5,991 nt of DNA. Source: Capsulimonas sp. Its GTDB lineage: Bacteria; Armatimonadota; Armatimonadia; Armatimonadales; Capsulimonadaceae. A program made the position numbers and the translations under genes. Under the pieces are notes generated by a model, which did no database searches, was not told the DNA's origin, and saw only the letters and a program-made list of their open reading frames with translations. The stretch lies in NCBI GenBank assembly GCA_025963815.1, contig JAOQAA010000432.1, positions 1 to 5,991 on the forward strand, read 5' to 3'. This document shows positions 1 to 4,799 of this stretch, piece after piece. Each line of letters starts with the position of its first letter. Within the stretch, counting starts at the first letter, position 1.

Positions 1-461
1 GCCAAGAGAATGGGCTTGCCGCTCAATCGCTTCGTTTCCACAGCAAGGTCCCAGTTGAACGTCTCGCCCGCGCCGCCGAGTTTATCTTTGTGATAGGTGT
101 CCAGCAGCAATGCTGAAACGGGATCGGAGAACGCTCGGATTTCGTCCAGCGTCGAGGCGTCCTTCATCCGAAAGCACTTGATGCGCCAATGCGTATTGCG
201 TCGGGACTGACCTTTGTCCGTGGTCTCATGGTAATACTGGATGTAATCGGCGGGATAGTCATTGGCGTCTTCGGGACGCATTACGACCACCACGCGTTTC
301 ACAAACAAAGGCGGCTGGGTGGCGATCTCATCGAAGCGCTCCGGCGATACAAAGCGCGGTGAGTTGGGGACGGCGATGAACCCCAGCGCGTCCGCTCCAT
401 AAGCCGCCGCCGCCTCCATGTCGTCGCGGTTCGTAATACCGCAGATTTTAATGCGTGTCAT
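1..461 (-). CDS. trpF: Phosphoribosylanthranilate isomerase, partial (3' end beyond window)
   Basis: TrpF converts N-(5'-phosphoribosyl)anthranilate to its carboxyphenylamino-deoxyribulose isomer, the third step of tryptophan synthesis; it is a cytosolic TIM barrel. The 153 complete codons visible show MTRIKICGIT at the N-terminus with the catalytic-type Cys7, ALGFIAVPNSPRFVSPE (residues 25-41), the catalytic-type Asp121 in LLLDTYHKDKLGGAGETFNW, and the start of a phosphate-binding strand (GKPILLA), where the window ends. The start is ATG with SD AAGGAG, which lies inside the last codons of the upstream tetR gene, 7 bp away, so the two are probably co-transcribed and coupled. One oddity is that the usual QLHG motif after strand 3 reads QYYHET, and the next loop (about residues 80-95) is polar and looks long. 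No other trp gene is visible in the window. Family assignment is secure from the motifs; true activity on PRA is an inference. Confidence 0.92.
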   Translation of the reverse strand, partial: MTRIKICGITNRDDMEAAAAYGADALGFIAVPNSPRFVSPERFDEIATQPPLFVKRVVVVMRPEDANDYPADYIQYYHETTDKGQSRRNTHWRIKCFRMKDASTLDEIRAFSDPVSALLLDTYHKDKLGGAGETFNWDLAVETKRLSGKPILL

Positions 462-463
462 AT

Positions 464-476
464 GAGTATTATACTC
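464..476. repeat. 13-bp perfect palindrome at the trpF ribosome site
   Basis: GAGTAT-T-ATACTC is a perfect inverted repeat around one central base. It spans the tetR stop codon and overlaps the SD (GGAG) of trpF. As RNA it could fold only into a 5-bp stem with a 3-base loop. It might modulate trpF translation or serve as a protein site, or it may be chance. Confidence 0.35.
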
Positions 477-1014
477 CTTCACTGTCCTGCGAGAGTTCCA
501 GCATCCGGGCCACCACGCGCTCCCGCAGCTTCCCGGCCGGAGGCGCAAGCCCAAGCATCTCCGTCAGCCATAAGCCGTCCGCCGCCAAGCGCAGCAGCGT
601 CGCCGTCGCGTCGTCAACGCCATCCGACTCCGTCCGCGCCTGCCACTCCGCAAAACGCTCTCTTATTTTTCCCATGACCGCCGGATCGCTTGCGGCCGCC
701 GCGAGCAGCCCCACCGAAGGATCCCCTTCCTCCTGTGGTTTGGCGGACGCCCGCACATAACCTCGCGTCCATCGCCCCGCTTCTTGATTGTCTTGTGCTG
801 TCAGCGTCCCAATATTTTCTTCAAATTGCGCGATACGCATCTCAGCCAGCGCCGCAATCAGCGCGTACTTGCTCGGAAAGTGATAGAGCACTCCGCCCTT
901 GCTCACCCCGGCCTCCTCCGCCAGCGCATCCTGCGTCAGCTTGGATACCCCATCCCGCCGCACGATCCGCGCCGCCGCCTGAAGTAGCATCGCCTTTTTG
1001 CTGTTTGCGTACAT
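469..1014 (-). CDS. TetR/AcrR-family transcriptional regulator
   Basis: A 181-aa one-domain repressor of ordinary TetR size. Residues 7-53 form the TetR_N helix-turn-helix: helix 1 (KAMLLQAAARIVRRDG), the turn and recognition helix (LTQDALAEEAGVSKGGVLYHF) and the typical FPSKYALIAAL segment. The rest (about 55-175) is the helical ligand-binding and dimerisation domain, with DPAVMGKIRERFAEW and a C-terminal helix. The reading frame is open upstream to 1170, but homology to TetR_N begins right after the ATG at 1012-1014, and a strong promoter occupies the extension, so I chose this start. There is no SD; the predicted transcription start falls on the ATG itself, suggesting a leaderless message. 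The gene is followed at 7 bp by trpF and is divergent from a small hypothetical gene. An operator-like palindrome in its own promoter suggests autorepression. The ligand and the wider regulon are unknown. Confidence 0.88.
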   Translation of the reverse strand: MYANSKKAMLLQAAARIVRRDGVSKLTQDALAEEAGVSKGGVLYHFPSKYALIAALAEMRIAQFEENIGTLTAQDNQEAGRWTRGYVRASAKPQEEGDPSVGLLAAAASDPAVMGKIRERFAEWQARTESDGVDDATATLLRLAADGLWLTEMLGLAPPAGKLRERVVARMLELSQDSEGV

Positions 1015-1020
1015 GAAGAT

Positions 1021-1050
1021 AGTATACCGTCTAGACAGTACAGTATTCAA
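1021..1050 (-). promoter_or_regulatory. tetR promoter, sigma-70 type, probably leaderless
   Basis: On the minus strand TTGAAT (1045-1050) and TATACT (1021-1026) are separated by 18 bp. Six bases separate the -10 box from the ATG at 1014, so normal initiation about 7 bases past the -10 box would begin at or next to the A of the start codon. No SD is present. Confidence 0.65.
1025..1040. promoter_or_regulatory. Candidate TetR operator palindrome
   Basis: TACCGTCTAGACAGTA matches its reverse complement in 7 of 8 base pairs around a central TCTAGA. It overlaps the tetR -10 box by two bases and fills most of the spacer. TetR-family operators are commonly 15-20 bp palindromes with similar CCG/CGG-flanked cores, so autoregulation is the simplest reading. 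It lies about 45 bp upstream of the plus-strand promoter -35, so an effect on the divergent genes is possible but not shown. Confidence 0.6.
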
Positions 1051-1085
1051 GAGCCCGAGCGAATTCTTTGCCTTCGCAGGGTATC

Positions 1086-1114
1086 TTGACAACAACTGCT
1101 CGTTCTTATTAAAC
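1086..1114 (+). promoter_or_regulatory. Candidate promoter for the two hypothetical genes
   Basis: A consensus -35 TTGACA lies at 1086-1091. At 17-bp spacing the -10 is TTAAAC (1109-1114), a weak match; TATTAA (1107-1112) fits better but with 15-bp spacing. The region is A+T rich (about 37% G+C over 1081-1140), as expected for a promoter. The exact -10 is uncertain. Confidence 0.5.
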
Positions 1115-1131
1115 CGCGCGTTCCTTATTAA
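1101..1131 (+). repeat. Imperfect tandem 12/13-bp direct repeat
   Basis: CGTTCTTATTAA (1101-1112) recurs as CGTTCCTTATTAA (1119-1131), identical apart from one inserted C, with a 6-bp separation. The repeat lies between the TTGACA box and the start of the 60-aa gene. It could be a regulator site downstream of the promoter or a local duplication. Confidence 0.45.
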
Positions 1132-1147
1132 GAAAGATAAAGAAATT

Positions 1148-1330
1148 ATGCCATTGCCAACAGAACTCACGCCGGAAGTCTATGCAGTCTGGGGGCAAAT
1201 GAAGCAACTGACCCTACTCGTACTCAGAGAATGTCACGATCCTGATTATTCGGTCACGGAGGAGCGCGCGAACGCTTTGTTCAATAAATTGGAGTCCGAG
1301 GCGTTGCAGTTGCGGCTTTTTGACGAATAG
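1148..1330 (+). CDS. Small hypothetical protein, 60 aa
   Basis: I do not recognise this protein. It starts MPLPTELTPEVYAVWGQMKQ and ends in an acidic LRLFDE. It has no signal peptide, no membrane segment and no cysteine pair; the sequence reads as mostly helical and acidic, with one Cys (RECHDP). The frame is open further upstream, but the ATG at 1148 follows the probable promoter and a purine-rich stretch (AGAAAGATAAAGAAA) that can act as a weak SD. It is followed after 21 bp by the 146-aa gene with its own SD, suggesting an operon. The G+C content of the pair is about 51%, lower than most neighbours. Coding status is supported by position, operon-like spacing and the promoter, not by homology. 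Confidence 0.55.
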   Translation: MPLPTELTPEVYAVWGQMKQLTLLVLRECHDPDYSVTEERANALFNKLESEALQLRLFDE

Positions 1331-1351
1331 ACGAAACAAAGGCCCAAAGCA

Positions 1352-1792
1352 ATGTCATTCTATCCCGGCGACCCCAAACAGCGTTTCCCGCATCTCGCGA
1401 ACGCGGAAGTGCTCGCCGTACTGGAGGCGCTTTCTGCGCCTCTGCCGACTAACCCGGAAGACATTTTTCGGGAATTCGATGATTACGAACTGCATACGCA
1501 TCCCGAGTTGTACGATCGCCTTCTGAAGATCTCACGAATCCTTCCAGAACAGTGCTTTTCGGCGGCGTACGGATATGCGATTCTTGTGACGCAGGGCGGT
1601 GTGATTTTTGGCGTTGCCGGTGGGATCGGACACATCACACTTCGCCTTGCGCCTTATATGCAGCCGCCTGATTCGGTGCTGGATACTCGGCTTTATGTTG
1701 AGAATGGCTTGGATTGGATTTGTTTCAAACAGCTTGCTAGTTTCGACAATTGGTGCAAGTACGCATTCGATTATGCGAAGCAGTTGGAGTAG
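1352..1792 (+). CDS. Hypothetical protein, 146 aa
   Basis: I do not recognise the family. The N-terminal third (MSFYPGDPKQRFPHLANAEV and on) looks helical. The centre (about residues 72-100) is a glycine-rich beta-like stretch, AILVTQGGVIFGVAGGIGHI. The C-terminus is rich in aromatics and cysteines (DWICFK, FDNWCKYAFDYA). There is no signal peptide and no convincing membrane helix, so it is probably cytoplasmic. The ATG at 1352 has SD AAAGG nine bases upstream. Together with the 60-aa gene it forms a low-G+C pair divergent from tetR, consistent with horizontal transfer; a small accessory or immunity-type protein is conceivable but unproven. Just after the stop, another frame carries 23 codons of coding-like sequence (1789-1860), so the C-terminus may once have been longer. 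Confidence 0.65.
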   Translation: MSFYPGDPKQRFPHLANAEVLAVLEALSAPLPTNPEDIFREFDDYELHTHPELYDRLLKISRILPEQCFSAAYGYAILVTQGGVIFGVAGGIGHITLRLAPYMQPPDSVLDTRLYVENGLDWICFKQLASFDNWCKYAFDYAKQLE

Positions 1793-1860
1793 TCGTTTGG
1801 GAGCGCTGGCTGCGCGAATCCGGACCGGACGGCCGGGCGCCAGAATTCTACGATCTCTGA
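1789..1860 (+). pseudogene. Coding-like C-terminal tail in a shifted frame
   Basis: In the frame one base behind the 146-aa gene, 23 codons from 1789 read VVVWERWLRESG, then PDGRAPEFYDL, and stop at TGA 1858-1860. G or C fills 14 of the 19 third positions from codon GAG at 1801, unlike the upstream gene but like the host genes. It has no start of its own. Either the 146-aa protein lost this tail through a one-base change, or it is the stump of a host gene cut when the low-G+C pair arrived. It could also be chance open sequence, as 23 codons is short. Confidence 0.35.
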
Positions 1861-1878
1861 GTTTCTGAGAGACGTTTT
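1854..1878 (+). terminator. Weak intrinsic terminator after the hypothetical pair
   Basis: TCTCTGAG (1854-1861) and CTGAGAGA (1865-1872) pair at 7 of 8 positions (one G-G mismatch) around a TTT loop, followed by CG and four T. It sits between two convergent genes and overlaps the final base pairs of the MocR gene. The stem is A+T rich and the T run short, so efficiency is doubtful. Confidence 0.4.
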
Positions 1879-3379
1879 AGATGCGGCGTAACGCCGTCGC
1901 CAATCCCCGAACTCCCTCGATAATCTCCGCCGGCGAAGCCGCCGCGTAACCCAAAACTAACCCCGATCTTTCAGGAGCTTCCAGGTAATTATACGAGAGC
2001 GCCTGCGCTCGCACTCCTTGGCGCTTGGCTTCAAGAGCCGCTTGCCGGTCATCTGTCCCGAGCGGCAGGTAGCCGACGAGGTGCATGCCGCCGTCTGCGG
2101 GCGCTATGTCGAGAACCCCCGCGAGTTCGCGTCGCGCGGCCTCTAGGAGCATGGATTGGCGTTCTTGATAAAGAGCGCGCATGCGCCGGATGTGGCGCTC
2201 GAAGTGGCCTTCGCGCATGAACTCGGTGAGAATGAGCTGATCGCGCAGAGGTGAATGCGAGTCCATGAGACGCCGGGCGGCGGTGAGGGAATCGACGAGG
2301 GCGGAGGGCGCGACGATGTAGCCGAGACGCAGTGAGGGGAAGAGCACCTTGCTGAAGGTGCCAGTATAGATTACGCGTTCATGAGTATCCAGGCTTTGCA
2401 GGGCGGCGAGTGGACGGCTTGCGTATCGGTACTCGCTGTCATAGTCGTCTTCAATGATCCAGGCGTTGGAGTCGCGCGCCCATTCCAGCAGGGCGAGACG
2501 GCGCGGAAGGCTCATGGTGACGCCGAGCGGCATCTGGTGCGACGGTGTCACGAAAGCCAGCCGCGCATTGGGGGCAAGCCGTCTTCCTTGAGCTGAGTCC
2601 AGCCCCTCACCATCCACGGGAACCGGGACCAGGAGCGCTCCCGCTCCCAGCAAGGCGCCCTTCGCGCCGAAGTAACCCGGCTCCTCCATCCACACCGAGT
2701 CTCCCGGATCGATCAGGACATGCGCAATCAGCGAAATCGCCTGCTGCGCTCCGGCGACAATCAATACTTGCTCCGCGCGGCAGCGCACGCCGCGCGCGGC
2801 GCCAAGGTAAGACGCCACTGCTTCGCGCAAGGGCAGATGTCCGGCCGCGTGCTGATAGGAATTGGCGTGAGCCGCTGTCCCACGTCCGATGCGCGTCGCG
2901 ATTTTGCCCCAGAGATCGTTGGGAAATTCGTCCAGCGCCGGTGTTCCCAGCAGAAACGCGCGTCCCTGTTCCTTGTCCGTTTGGAACTGCGCCAGCACAG
3001 GATCCGTATGGGCGCGCTGGGCGAGAAAACGCTGGGACAACTGCGGACTCGCTGAGGACGCGGCGAACAGCGGCGGGGAGGGAGTCGCGGCGATCAAAAA
3101 ATCGTCGGGAAGTGTCTGGGCGACATAGGTTCCCGCGCCGATGCGTCCATCGAGATACCCTTCCGCGTAGAGCTGTAAAAACGCATCGACGACCGTACGG
3201 CGCGATACGCCGAGCTCCTCCGCTAGCGTGCGCGTGGACGGAAGCCGCTCGCCGGGCATGAGACGCTGGGAGAGGATCGCATCCCGCAGACCGTCATAAA
3301 GCTGGCGGTGCAGAGGCGTGCCCTGCGTACGGTCCAGGCTCAAACCCGTCAAGATCGCTCCGGCGGCGCGTTTCGGCAA
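1877..3379 (-). CDS. MocR-type regulator: GntR winged helix fused to PLP-binding aminotransferase domain
   Basis: This 500-aa protein has the usual MocR length and order. Residues about 18-90 are a GntR winged helix (PLHRQLYDGLRDAI, LPSTRTLAEELGVSRRTVV, then YLDGRIGAGTYV). A linker to about 125 leads into a fold-type I aminotransferase domain. There SYQHAAGHLPLREAVASYL (174-192), TPSHQMPLG (278-286), EDDYDSEYRY (310-319) and TGTFSKVLFPSLRLGY (339-354) contain the PLP-contact Asp/Tyr and the Schiff-base Lys344. MocR proteins sense PLP or an amino compound bound through PLP and activate or repress divergent genes. The start is TTG, supported by SD AAGGGAG eight bases upstream, with no better start nearby. 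It is divergent from the AhpD-like/lyase operon, its most likely target. It lacks an obvious pdxST neighbour, so a PdxR role is not indicated. Confidence 0.93.
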   Translation of the reverse strand: MPKRAAGAILTGLSLDRTQGTPLHRQLYDGLRDAILSQRLMPGERLPSTRTLAEELGVSRRTVVDAFLQLYAEGYLDGRIGAGTYVAQTLPDDFLIAATPSPPLFAASSASPQLSQRFLAQRAHTDPVLAQFQTDKEQGRAFLLGTPALDEFPNDLWGKIATRIGRGTAAHANSYQHAAGHLPLREAVASYLGAARGVRCRAEQVLIVAGAQQAISLIAHVLIDPGDSVWMEEPGYFGAKGALLGAGALLVPVPVDGEGLDSAQGRRLAPNARLAFVTPSHQMPLGVTMSLPRRLALLEWARDSNAWIIEDDYDSEYRYASRPLAALQSLDTHERVIYTGTFSKVLFPSLRLGYIVAPSALVDSLTAARRLMDSHSPLRDQLILTEFMREGHFERHIRRMRALYQERQSMLLEAARRELAGVLDIAPADGGMHLVGYLPLGTDDRQAALEAKRQGVRAQALSYNYLEAPERSGLVLGYAAASPAEIIEGVRGLATALRRI

Positions 3380-3387
3380 GTGTTAAG

Positions 3388-3394
3388 CTCCCTT
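3388..3394 (-). promoter_or_regulatory. Strong SD fixing the TTG start of the MocR gene
   Basis: AAGGGAG on the minus strand lies 8 bases before TTG at 3377-3379. Its strength and spacing decide the start in the absence of an ATG or GTG near the beginning of the winged-helix domain. Confidence 0.8.
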
Positions 3395-3449
3395 CAAAGT
3401 GGTATCGTCATTTTGAAGATAAATGGGGCTGTTGTCAATCCATTTTGAA
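3392..3449. promoter_or_regulatory. Candidate MocR operator: three TTTGAA half-sites
   Basis: CTTCAAA (3392-3398) and TTTGAAG (3412-3418) are perfect 7-bp inverted arms separated by 13 bp. CATTTTGAA then occurs twice in direct orientation (3409-3417 and 3441-3449), exactly 32 bp apart, about three helical turns. MocR proteins are known to bind paired direct or inverted half-sites between divergent genes. The arms cover the -10 region of the regulator's own promoter and the spacer of the operon promoter, so control of both is plausible. Confidence 0.5.
3410..3438 (-). promoter_or_regulatory. MocR gene promoter
   Basis: On the minus strand a consensus TTGACA (3433-3438) is followed after 17 bp by CAAAAT (3410-3415), four of six matches to TATAAT. 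The predicted start near 3403 gives a leader of about 24 bases that includes the SD. Confidence 0.55.
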
Positions 3450-3458
3450 CGGTACAAT
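3432..3458 (+). promoter_or_regulatory. Promoter of the AhpD-like/lyase operon
   Basis: TTGTCA (3432-3437) and TACAAT (3453-3458) each match consensus in five of six bases but are only 15 bp apart, shorter than optimal. The -35 box overlaps the -35 of the opposite promoter by five bases. A short spacer is consistent with a promoter that needs an activator. Confidence 0.5.
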
Positions 3459-3495
3459 CTCATTCATAATTCCCCAGACGAAAGAGGAGTGAACA

Positions 3496-3966
3496 ATGAC
3501 CGATCAAACACATACCCCGCGCATGAGCCTGCCAGATGTCGCGCCCGAGGTTTACGCCACGATGCGGGCGTTCGGCAAGACGCTGGACGAGTTTGAATTG
3601 GACGCCGGCCTGCGTGAGCTGCTCAAAGTACGCGCCTCACAGATCAACGGCTGCGCTTTTTGTTTGGATATGCATGTGCGGGAAGCGCGCCGGCATGGGG
3701 TGACCGACGACCGCCTGCATCTGATCGCCGTATGGCGCGAGGCGCCGTGCTTCCACGAAGCCGAGCGCGTTGCGCTGGAGCTGACCGAGGCCGTAACACG
3801 AATTGGCGAGGGCGGCGTGCCCGATATTCTTTATGAGCGAGTGCGCGCCCAATTTACGGAGCGCCAATATGTGGGGCTGCTGACGACGATTACGGTCATC
3901 AATTCCTGGAACCGGCTGATGGTCGGCGTCGGCGCCATCCCAACAATGAAAGAGAGAGCCGATTGA
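3496..3966 (+). CDS. Carboxymuconolactone decarboxylase/AhpD-like family protein
   Basis: A 156-aa, all-helical AhpD-fold protein of normal length. The signature is NGCAFCLDMH (residues 51-60), giving Cys53, Cys56 and His60, the CxxC...H redox triad of AhpD-type alkylhydroperoxidases, within ELLKVRASQINGCAFCLDMHVREAR. A second conserved stretch, VGLLTTITVINSWNRLMV (126-143), completes the core. Members with this triad are usually thiol-dependent peroxidases or oxidoreductases, not true carboxymuconolactone decarboxylases. The ATG start has SD AGAGGAG six bases upstream. It is the first gene of an operon divergent from a MocR regulator, and its TGA overlaps the TTG start of the downstream lyase, so the two are translationally coupled. 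A redox or hydroperoxide role beside the lyase is an inference; the substrate is unknown. Confidence 0.9.
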   Translation: MTDQTHTPRMSLPDVAPEVYATMRAFGKTLDEFELDAGLRELLKVRASQINGCAFCLDMHVREARRHGVTDDRLHLIAVWREAPCFHEAERVALELTEAVTRIGEGGVPDILYERVRAQFTERQYVGLLTTITVINSWNRLMVGVGAIPTMKERAD

Positions 3967-4790
3967 AAACACAACGAGACAAGGCGCTCCTGCTGCATGA
4001 CCTTCACCAGGGGCCAGAGGTATTAATATTGCCAAACGTCTGGGACTGCGCCAGCGCCCGAGTGGTTGAGGAAGCGGGCTTTCCTGTCATCGCGACTGCG
4101 AGCGCCAGCATGTCTTGGGCGCTGGGTTATCCCGACCATCAGGGAGCGCCTCGTGACGAGATGCTCTATCTGACGCGCCGAATCGTCGCCTCGGTGCAAA
4201 TTCCGGTGACGGTCGATATCGAAGCGGGGTACGGCGATACTGTCGCCGAAGTCGTCGAAACGGGGCGGGGCGTGCTCGCCGCCGGCGCGGTGGGCGTCAA
4301 CCTGGAGGACTCCGATGAGAACGGAGCTCTGATGGACATGCGTCTCCAAGTGGAAAAGATCGCCGCGCTGCGCGCCCTTGGCGATTCCGAGGGTGTCCCG
4401 CTCGTCATCAATGCCCGGACAGACGCCTTTCATCCCGGAACCCTCGCCTCGGACCAACAATTCGCCGAAGCCGTGCGCCGTTTGAACGCGTATCAAGACG
4501 CCGGCGCCGACTGTCTCTTCGCGCCCTTCGTCATGGATATGCCGACGATCTCCGCGTTGGTCCAGGCGGTGAATGGTCCGCTCAACATCCTGCTGCTGCC
4601 GGGAATGCCGAGCGTATCCGAGTTGAAGACGCTCGGCGTCGGCCGCGTCAGTACTGGACCGGGGTTATATTTGGCGGCTATGACGACGGCGCGACGTATG
4701 GGCGAACATTTGAGAGAAGACGGTATTTATCGTATGGCGGGACCAGGATCGATGACCTATCCCGAGATGAACGGACTGATGATGAGGTGA
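3963..4790 (+). CDS. Isocitrate lyase/PEP mutase superfamily enzyme
   Basis: A 275-aa TIM-barrel protein of the ICL/PEPM superfamily, which cleaves or rearranges C-C or C-P bonds in 2-oxo or hydroxy acids using Mg2+. Visible motifs are LILPNVWDCASARVVEEAGF (21-40), ATASASMSWALGYPD (44-58), the metal-site VDIEAGYG (84-91, Asp85 and Glu87), VNLEDS (112-117) and INARTDAF (149-156). The KKCGH catalytic loop of isocitrate lyase and the EDK...NS motif of PEP mutase are both absent, so neither specific activity should be assumed; an oxaloacetate-hydrolase-like or related lyase role is possible. The start is TTG at 3963, overlapping the upstream TGA as TTGA, with AGAGAG about six bases before it; the protein aligns with family N-termini from this point. 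It ends 9 bp from the convergent phosphatase gene, with no terminator hairpin seen between them. Confidence 0.9.
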   Translation: MKTQRDKALLLHDLHQGPEVLILPNVWDCASARVVEEAGFPVIATASASMSWALGYPDHQGAPRDEMLYLTRRIVASVQIPVTVDIEAGYGDTVAEVVETGRGVLAAGAVGVNLEDSDENGALMDMRLQVEKIAALRALGDSEGVPLVINARTDAFHPGTLASDQQFAEAVRRLNAYQDAGADCLFAPFVMDMPTISALVQAVNGPLNILLLPGMPSVSELKTLGVGRVSTGPGLYLAAMTTARRMGEHLREDGIYRMAGPGSMTYPEMNGLMMR

Positions 4791-4799
4791 AATAGGCCG

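Noticed and set aside
455..1016. Several plus-strand frames opposite tetR
   Set aside because: They are rich in Ser, Pro, Ala and Arg, as expected for the complement of a G+C-rich gene, and lie antisense to a clear TetR protein.
998..1147. Upstream extension of the 60-aa hypothetical frame
   Set aside because: It would run through the tetR start, operator and the TTGACA promoter; the ATG at 1148 is the first after the promoter.
1015..1170. N-terminal extension of the TetR frame by 52 residues
   Set aside because: The added residues have no TetR homology, and the segment contains the promoter boxes, operator palindrome and A+T-rich intergenic DNA.
2381..3261. Long plus-strand frames, one of 238 codons, opposite the MocR gene
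   Set aside because: They are Arg/Pro/Ala-rich shadow sequences with no recognisable domain; the opposite strand encodes a full-length, motif-complete protein.
3637..4496. Minus-strand frames opposite the AhpD-like and lyase genes
   Set aside because: They have no motifs or convincing ribosome sites, and the plus-strand genes show intact family signatures.
4791..4799. Terminator between the convergent lyase and phosphatase genes
   Set aside because: Only 9 bp separate the stops and I see no stable inverted repeat with a T run on either side.
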